Assembly (NCBI RefSeq): GCF_003807585.1
Contig: NZ_RMBX01000003.1
Location: forward strand, 1 to 64,000
Source: Chitinophaga barathri
GTDB lineage: Bacteria > Bacteroidota > Bacteroidia > Chitinophagales > Chitinophagaceae
Direction: 5' to 3'
Length of the DNA stretch: 64,000 nucleotides
Shown: positions 59,060 to 64,000 of the stretch, piece after piece
Layout: each line of letters opens with the position of its first letter
How positions within the stretch are numbered: the first letter of the stretch is position 1
Notes under the pieces: generated by a model
The model's input: only the letters and a program-made list of their open reading frames with translations
Told to the model about the DNA's origin: nothing
The model's database searches: none
Program-made: the position numbers and the translations under genes

Positions 59060-60425
59060 CAAAATCATGCTGCTGTTTTCGGTGATCACGGTGTCCATCA
59101 TTTTCCTGATGAGCTTCTTTGTGTATTACCTGACCAACCGTTATTCTTTCGGGGATTTTTACAAGCGGCTTGAGATCAGGGCATACCTTACCGCCAGCGC
59201 GGCTTTCCCGCCCGTGGGTACCGATACGCTGGCTTACAATTATATCCGCGACCAGCACCTGGAAAAACTTCCCGCCGAAGAAGAATTCGTATTTCCCGTA
59301 CAATATGCCGCGGGCAGGCTTGTAGTGCCCAAGCCACCCGGCCTGCCGCTGTCTTTTTACGAAGACGTGTTGCAGAAAGGCCAGGAAACTTTCCGCAGGG
59401 GCGAACGTTTTTACACCGGCATCGCCTACCCGCGCGAAGGCGGCAAAAGCATCGTGGTGGTATCCGCCGTGAACGAATACCGGGGCCTGTATATGGCCGA
59501 GCTGCGCCGCATCCTGTTCATCTGTTTTATCATTGCCGCCGCGGTCATTATCGGCGCGGGACTGTTTTTCTCGCATTACATTCTCCAGCCCGTGCACCAG
59601 ATCATGCACCAGGTAAAAAATATCAGTTCCAGCAATCTCCACCTCCGTGTGAGCACGGGCGCCGGGCAGGACGAAATGGCTGAACTGGCCGCCACGTTCA
59701 ACAATATGCTCGACCGGCTGGAAACCGCTTTTGAAACGCAGAACAACTTCGTCAGCAATGCCTCCCACGAGCTGGGCACACCTCTTACCGCCATTATCGG
59801 CGAAGGCGAGCTGGCGCTGAGCCGCGAACGCGATGCTGCCAGCTATCGCGCTTCCATCTCCAGCATGCTCCACCAGGCGGAACATCTCAGCCATATCACC
59901 CGCAGCCTGCTGCACCTCGCCCAGTTGGGCTTCAACGGCAAAAAACAACATTGGGAAATGGTACGGACGGACGAATTGCTTTTTGCCGTCAAACAAAGCA
60001 TCGACCGCATTATGCCAGGCAACAAAGTGGAGATAGACCACAGCCTGTTCCCTGAAGAAGAGGAAAAAATGTGCATTACGGGCAACTTCCAGCTGCTGGA
60101 ACTCGCCATCAGCAATATCGTGAACAATGCCGTGAAATATTCCAGCAACCAACCTGTATCCCTTGCACTCGCAGCTACGGACACCAAAAACATCATCATC
60201 GTGAAAGACCACGGCATCGGCATTCCCCAGCGGGACATGCCTTACATCTTCTCTCCTTTTTTCCGCGCGTCGAACACGGAAAGGTTCGAAGGCTATGGCA
60301 TCGGCCTGCCGCTCACGAATACCGTGATAAGGATGCATAAGGGCGAGATACTGGTGGACAGCCGTATGAACGAAGGCACGGAGATCCGGGTGGTATTGCC
60401 GTCTGTGAATCCTTCCGCTGTTTGA
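59046..60425 (+). CDS. Membrane sensor histidine kinase
   Basis: 459 residues: membrane helix 7-28, a periplasmic sensor of about 130 residues, helix at about 155-178, HAMP linker (FSHYILQPVHQIMHQVKNIS), H-box NASHELGTPLTAIIGEGELA with His241, then N box (AISNIVNNAVKYS), G1 (KDHGIGIPQRDMPYIFSPF) and G2 (GYGIGLPLTNTVIRMH). It should phosphorylate the upstream regulator. The ligand of the periplasmic domain is not known. Confidence 0.95.
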   Translation: MKISNKIMLLFSVITVSIIFLMSFFVYYLTNRYSFGDFYKRLEIRAYLTASAAFPPVGTDTLAYNYIRDQHLEKLPAEEEFVFPVQYAAGRLVVPKPPGLPLSFYEDVLQKGQETFRRGERFYTGIAYPREGGKSIVVVSAVNEYRGLYMAELRRILFICFIIAAAVIIGAGLFFSHYILQPVHQIMHQVKNISSSNLHLRVSTGAGQDEMAELAATFNNMLDRLETAFETQNNFVSNASHELGTPLTAIIGEGELALSRERDAASYRASISSMLHQAEHLSHITRSLLHLAQLGFNGKKQHWEMVRTDELLFAVKQSIDRIMPGNKVEIDHSLFPEEEEKMCITGNFQLLELAISNIVNNAVKYSSNQPVSLALAATDTKNIIIVKDHGIGIPQRDMPYIFSPFFRASNTERFEGYGIGLPLTNTVIRMHKGEILVDSRMNEGTEIRVVLPSVNPSAV

Positions 60426-60473
60426 TATTTTATCCCGGCGCCGCCGGAACATTTACAATACGCACGACGGCCC

Positions 60474-61226
60474 TTAAAGGCCCGCGGCAAGTTCCGCCCG
60501 GGGCCAGGCGATCACTTTCACGCCATCAGAATAATGAACGGCAGCAAGGTTGGTGTGATGGAGATTAAAAGGGCCTGTATTGTAGCTGATCCGCAAAGCA
60601 CTGAACTCAGGCGCGTACAGGCGCCATTCCGCGTGATGGATCGCGTATTTGTACCATCTTCCTCCTTTGTCAAGGAACAAATAATACCGCTCGGTGAGCC
60701 ATTTGTCCAGCGGTGTTTTCGCGGCCAGTTCCGGGCCGGTGGTATAATCCGCTTCCAGGATGTTACCGGTGCGTTTGTTCACCGACCGGTAAAAATGCCT
60801 TTCGCCATATTTCCTTTCCATCCCGGCCGTTTCATAAGGCAGGCCGGACAATGAGCGGGAAAGTTTTACGGAAAGATATTTCTGTGCTTCGATGGACAGG
60901 AAATACACACCTGCCTCCTCTCCTGACTTTACATAAGTCCTTACATTGATCTCATGAAAATCGGATAACATAGCGATGGCCGGGAGATAACGGGGACGGA
61001 TATTTTCCATGGTGAACGCTACCACCGAGATCCAGGCGTGGCCGTCAAGGATATCCGGTTCAAGGCCGGCGGGGATCAGCTGTTTCATCAGTTCCGCATC
61101 CACCTTCCAGTGAAAGAACAGGGCGCGGTTCCACTCCTGGTACCATATCCAGTTCCCTGCAGGCATCTCCGCGGATGCGCGGTGGGCGGTGTGTTGAAGC
61201 AACTGGCTGGCCTGGCGGTCGTTCAT
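60474..61226 (-). CDS. DUF2071 (YqjF-like) protein
   Basis: 250 residues from ATG 61226 (MNDRQASQLLQHTAHR); the extended frame adds 12 codons. Family blocks are NRALFFHWKVDAELMKQLIP, EPDILDGHAWISVVAFTMEN and NVRTYVKSGEEAGVYFLSIE. The fold is acetoacetate-decarboxylase-like, but function in bacteria is unknown. Convergent with the kinase gene and divergent from the GH43-like gene. Confidence 0.88.
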   Translation of the reverse strand: MNDRQASQLLQHTAHRASAEMPAGNWIWYQEWNRALFFHWKVDAELMKQLIPAGLEPDILDGHAWISVVAFTMENIRPRYLPAIAMLSDFHEINVRTYVKSGEEAGVYFLSIEAQKYLSVKLSRSLSGLPYETAGMERKYGERHFYRSVNKRTGNILEADYTTGPELAAKTPLDKWLTERYYLFLDKGGRWYKYAIHHAEWRLYAPEFSALRISYNTGPFNLHHTNLAAVHYSDGVKVIAWPRAELAAGL

Positions 61227-61299
61227 GGAGGAAGGGATTATGATGATAAAGATATGGATCAATTTGTAAAACCGTTCCTGATGATTATATTGGCATTAT

Positions 61300-62403
61300 A
61301 TGGAAAGAAGGGATTTTCTCCGCACGTTATCCGCAGGGTTGTTGTTGCCTGCAATATCTACCGCCGCCTCATTTGCGCGGGATGGCGCTTTTGCTGACAA
61401 GCTGCTGCCCGCTCCTGTAAAAGGCGGATTTATGATGGATGGGTACTGGGTGTGGGACCCCAGCGTGGTGAAGGGCGAAGACGGGCGTTACCATATGTTC
61501 GCCTCCCGCTGGTCCAAAGAACTGGGCTTTGGCAACTGGGTCACTAATTCGCAGATCGTCCGCGCCGTATCCGATACGCCCGCCGGGCCTTACACCTTTG
61601 AAGAAGTAGTGCTGCCCGCGCGCGGCAAAGGCTTCTTCGATGGTTATACCACGCACAATCCGAGGATCCTGCAATATGGCAAACAATATCTTTTGTATTA
61701 CATGGGCACCGTGTACGACTTCCCCGTTCCTGCTAACCTGGACGATGTATGGGCGGACGGCAGGGGCCAGCGGGCATGGATGAATAAACGCGCGGGACTT
61801 GCCGTGGCGGATTCTGTATACGGTCCCTGGAAAAGGATGGACCATCCCGTGATTGAGCCCCGCCCCGGCAAGTGGGACGCTTCCATTACCTCCAATCCCT
61901 CTCCCGTTGCATTACCGGACGGCAGCATTTACCTCATGTACAAATCCTCTTCAAAGAATTACGAACCGCCGCTATTGCTGGGCGCCGCCATGAGCAGGAA
62001 AAGTTACAAAGGCCCCTATGAACGCCTTTCGGACTCGCCCGTGTTTTCATTTCACAGCAGCAATAAGATGGACAATGATGTGGAAGACCCCTTTGTATGG
62101 TATGCCGGCGATCATTACGAGCTGATCATGAAAGACCGCTTCGGGCACATCTGCGGTGAAGAAGGCGGCGGCATACACGCTACATCAAAAGACGGCGTGG
62201 ACTGGAAATTGTCCAACCCCGTGAAGGCCTATTCCCGCATCATCAAATGGGACGATGGCACCACCACCAAACAGGCCAACTTCGAAAGGCCTTTCCTCCT
62301 GTTTGAAAACGGCCGGCCCACTCACCTGTTTGCAGCCACCGGCTCAGGCCCGCGGCCTTACCAGGTGGATAAAACATGGAATATGGTCGTACCGCTGAAG
62401 TAG
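61300..62403 (+). CDS. Tat-exported GH43-like five-bladed propeller protein
   Basis: 367 residues. The N-terminus ERRDFLRTLSAGLLLPAIST is a twin-arginine signal. The mature part reads as a five-bladed propeller of the GH43/GH32/GH117 clan: WDPSVVKGEDGRYHMFASRW with the first catalytic-type Asp, then YTTHNPRILQYGKQYLLYYM, SITSNPSPVALPDGSIYLMY and VEDPFVWYAGDHYELIMKDR with the usual EDPF acidic site. It would act on a glycan in the periplasm; the substrate is unknown. Tat export suggests it folds, possibly with a metal, before transport. Alone in its operon. Confidence 0.85.
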   Translation: MERRDFLRTLSAGLLLPAISTAASFARDGAFADKLLPAPVKGGFMMDGYWVWDPSVVKGEDGRYHMFASRWSKELGFGNWVTNSQIVRAVSDTPAGPYTFEEVVLPARGKGFFDGYTTHNPRILQYGKQYLLYYMGTVYDFPVPANLDDVWADGRGQRAWMNKRAGLAVADSVYGPWKRMDHPVIEPRPGKWDASITSNPSPVALPDGSIYLMYKSSSKNYEPPLLLGAAMSRKSYKGPYERLSDSPVFSFHSSNKMDNDVEDPFVWYAGDHYELIMKDRFGHICGEEGGGIHATSKDGVDWKLSNPVKAYSRIIKWDDGTTTKQANFERPFLLFENGRPTHLFAATGSGPRPYQVDKTWNMVVPLK

Positions 62404-62436
62404 CCGCTCTTCTTTAACTTTTGTAGCAGTCCTCTT

Positions 62437-63036
62437 TTAAGGAAGTTTTTTCCATCCCGCATGGATCGTGAGGTACGTAGCCGCCACCGGCTCATCGGCG
62501 GGGTGGATCGTAACGGCGGTGCATAACAGCTGGCCGTCTTTTTTCCTGAAATCAAATGCAATGCCGGAGGCCTCCGCGTCATATACCCAGAGAGTATCGC
62601 CGCCGGGGTCGCTCACGTAAGTGGCGGCGGGTTGTAACGCGGGATAACTTTCGCGGATAGTTTCAAGCGGCGTATTGCTGCCGAGGCCGTTCTCCGTGCG
62701 GTAACCTTCGCCCGATACGACTATCTGGCGCGCGGTCCGGCGGCTCATCGTGCTGTCCGCATAAGTGGAATAAACAGCGAGGGTATCCTGCCCATGCCAG
62801 ATGCCCCAGGCTTTTCCCATCGCAGCATCTCCATCGTCGGGTTTGCCCAGGAGAGAGAACACCGAATCCATATCCTGGCCCAGGTGAAACTTGCCGGCGC
62901 TTTCCCCGGCTACCAGCAATGCTTCCGGCGGGGTGTGTGCGGCGTTGTCTTCTTCAGCGGCCTTTTGCGTGGCGGGCGGGGCGCAGGCGGCCAGTATACA
63001 AAGGCCCAGGGCTATACGGAGGATGGACGTTTTCAT
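62437..63036 (-). CDS. Hypothetical lipoprotein
   Basis: 199 residues with lipobox LAAC (Cys18) after MKTSILRIALGLCI. The mature part begins with a low-complexity Ala/Glu region, then GKFHLGQDMDSVFSLLGKPD and AYSTYADSTMSRRTARQIVV-like blocks (YSTYADST). The LGQDMDSVFSLLGKPD wording recalls the short repeat of BamE/SmpA-like proteins, but I cannot place the family. No partner gene. Confidence 0.7.
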   Translation of the reverse strand: MKTSILRIALGLCILAACAPPATQKAAEEDNAAHTPPEALLVAGESAGKFHLGQDMDSVFSLLGKPDDGDAAMGKAWGIWHGQDTLAVYSTYADSTMSRRTARQIVVSGEGYRTENGLGSNTPLETIRESYPALQPAATYVSDPGGDTLWVYDAEASGIAFDFRKKDGQLLCTAVTIHPADEPVAATYLTIHAGWKKLP

Positions 63037-63129
63037 AAGCCTGTCCGCAGAAAATAACGTGCCAGAATAATGCTCTATATTGTACGCGTAAATCTACATC
63101 CCTGCTTTAACAACGGAATTCAACAACTC

Positions 63130-63849
63130 ATGGAACATTTAGCCCGCCAGGTAAAGATCCTGAAACTCTATGCTGTATTTATCAGTATCCTGCTGACCGT
63201 ATTCATTTTTATGTCCTTCCGGCCGGACCAGTCCCGCCAGCGTTTTACCGAAATTGATGTGGAGCGTATCAACGTCATCGAAAAAGACGGTACGTTGAAA
63301 CTGGTGATCAGCAACAAAGAAAGACAACACCCCGGCATGGCCGAAGGCAAAAACTTCCCGCAACGTGAACGCGATGCCGGGATGATCTTTTTTAATTCCT
63401 ACGGAGACGAATGCGGTGGCCTCGTATATGACGGCGATACCCGCTCCGCCGGGATGGTATATTCCGTAGACCAGTTCCGCAACGACCAGGTAATGCAGCT
63501 CCGGTACACGGAAACGCCGGGCAGCAACCCTACCAATCCCAGCTACGGCCTCAAACTCTGGGACCAGCCTTCCCACGAACTGTTTCCCCTGCACGAACGC
63601 GCACGTTTCTTCGACTCGCTGAAAAAACTGAACGACCCGGCCGTCATGGACCGTGAAATAAAAAGACTGAACGAAGAAGGCAAACTGTCCAAAGAAAGGA
63701 TGTTCGCCGGAAAACAGGGCAACGGCGATGTGGGCCTGTTCATCCGCGATGAAAAAGGCAACCCGCGTATAAAGATTTATGTAGGCAAAGACAACCAGGT
63801 GCACCTCGAAACAATGGATGAAAAGAGCCAGGCAGCCCCTTTTAAATAA
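63130..63849 (+). CDS. Single-span membrane-anchored hypothetical protein
   Basis: 239 residues from ATG 63130 (MEHLARQVKILKLYAVFISI); an upstream in-frame start at 63070 has no support. One membrane helix around residues 12-30 places a large beta-rich domain on the far side: RFTEIDVERINVIEKDGTLK, GMIFFNSYGDECGGLVYDGD, then MFAGKQGNGDVGLFIRDEKG and RIKIYVGKDNQVHLETMDEK. The KxGNxxRLxIxVxxDG-like pattern is seen in proteins of unknown function in this phylum. A bidirectional terminator follows. Confidence 0.75.
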   Translation: MEHLARQVKILKLYAVFISILLTVFIFMSFRPDQSRQRFTEIDVERINVIEKDGTLKLVISNKERQHPGMAEGKNFPQRERDAGMIFFNSYGDECGGLVYDGDTRSAGMVYSVDQFRNDQVMQLRYTETPGSNPTNPSYGLKLWDQPSHELFPLHERARFFDSLKKLNDPAVMDREIKRLNEEGKLSKERMFAGKQGNGDVGLFIRDEKGNPRIKIYVGKDNQVHLETMDEKSQAAPFK

Positions 63850-63855
63850 CAAAAA

Positions 63856-63880
63856 CGGGCGCTTCATCATGAAGCGCCCG
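63856..63880. terminator. Bidirectional terminator
   Basis: A 12-bp inverted repeat (63856-63867 with 63869-63880) has five As on its left, so minus-strand transcripts end in a clean U-run; the plus strand has only a weak T tract (tggtattttt). It separates the plus-strand gene from the tail of a minus-strand gene. Confidence 0.85.
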
Positions 63881-63920
63881 TGGTATTTTTGATGTATAAA
63901 ACGACCGGTATTAAAGGCCG

Positions 63921-64000
63921 TTAAGTGTGGCTGGTTATGTAACGGTATACTGCCGGCATCATACCGGGCTTTACCCGGATGTTGGGGTAATTACCCTGTT
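63921..64000 (-). CDS. C-terminal tail of an unidentified minus-strand gene (partial)
   Basis: Read from the right edge, one frame is open for 25 codons (QGNYPNIRVKPGMMPAVYRY, then ITSHT) to a TAA at 63923-63921. The composition is protein-like and the terminator at 63856-63880 faces it with a U-run, as expected for the end of a gene. The tail is too short to assign a family. Confidence 0.5.
   Translation of the reverse strand, partial: QGNYPNIRVKPGMMPAVYRYITSHT

Noticed and set aside
1-64000. Search for defence systems, secretion gene clusters, prophage, tRNA or rRNA genes and riboswitches
   Set aside because: None was supported; the only secretion-related sign is a single T9SS sorting domain, and the only mobile sign is the left-edge transposase tail.

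Overview
This window comes from a Bacteroidota chromosome, most likely a Chitinophaga-like member of the Chitinophagaceae. The evidence is a SusC/SusD pair behind an ECF sigma/FecR switch, several further TonB-dependent receptors, a type IX secretion sorting tail, AT-rich TAnnTTTG-type promoter boxes and moderately high GC coding sequence. No tRNA, rRNA, CRISPR array, phage region or recognisable defence locus was seen. The only sign of a mobile element is an IS110-like transposase tail cut by the left edge.

Layout. 1-4.6 kb: transposase tail with a structured 3' region, an epoxide hydrolase-like alpha/beta hydrolase, an orphan protein resembling the histidyl-tRNA synthetase core, a small membrane protein, an AlkC-type DNA glycosylase and a hypothetical protein. 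4.6-16.2 kb: one long minus-strand utilisation operon, read as ECF sigma, FecR anti-sigma, STN-bearing SusC, SusD, GH74-like beta-propeller, sulfatase and glycerophosphodiester phosphodiesterase, closed by a terminator at 4645-4678. 16.4-22.4 kb: two divergent TonB receptors around an AT-rich intergenic region with a Fur-like site. The minus-strand receptor is paired with a small sulfite-oxidase-fold protein. The plus-strand one resembles siderophore receptors and is followed by a small membrane protein that needs a frame change. 22.4-32.5 kb: a very large dehydrogenase/HEAT/cytochrome c protein, then a run of small housekeeping or stress genes (two DUF1905 proteins, two VOC proteins, an ECF41-like sigma factor, two methyltransferases, an esterase, a GyrI-like protein). 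32.6-45.7 kb: a class 3 lipase, a mosaic beta-helix T9SS cargo, a NamZ-like muramidase, a Tat-exported Dabb protein, a TonB receptor/MarR pair, a sialidase lipoprotein and another TonB receptor. 45.8-50.7 kb: a branched-chain amino acid operon leuC-leuD-synthase-leuB. 50.8-64 kb: a secreted aspartic-protease-like protein, GMC oxidoreductase, HSDL2-like SDR, SRPBCC/HhH pair, bestrophin/universal stress pair, an OmpR-type two-component system, a DUF2071 protein, a Tat-exported GH43-like propeller, a lipoprotein, a membrane-anchored hypothetical protein and the tail of a minus-strand gene.

How it fits together. The utilisation operon would sense and import a decorated glycan: SusC/STN signals through FecR and the sigma factor, SusCD binds and imports, the propeller trims, and the sulfatase and phosphodiesterase remove ester groups. 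The amino acid operon carries a synthase whose sequence and pyruvate-pocket residues look like (R)-citramalate synthase, so it may feed isoleucine as well as, or instead of, leucine synthesis.

Most unusual signals: two intergenic loci of degenerate repeats with the same 11-nt period, the structured region after the IS110-like tail, the citramalate-type synthase in a leu operon, a hairpin with a U-run in the leuC leader, the out-of-frame small membrane protein at 21.8 kb and the orphan HisRS-like gene. I did not find a complete, clearly undescribed multi-gene system. The sulfatase/phosphodiesterase utilisation operon and the receptor/sulfite-oxidase-fold pair are the closest candidates.
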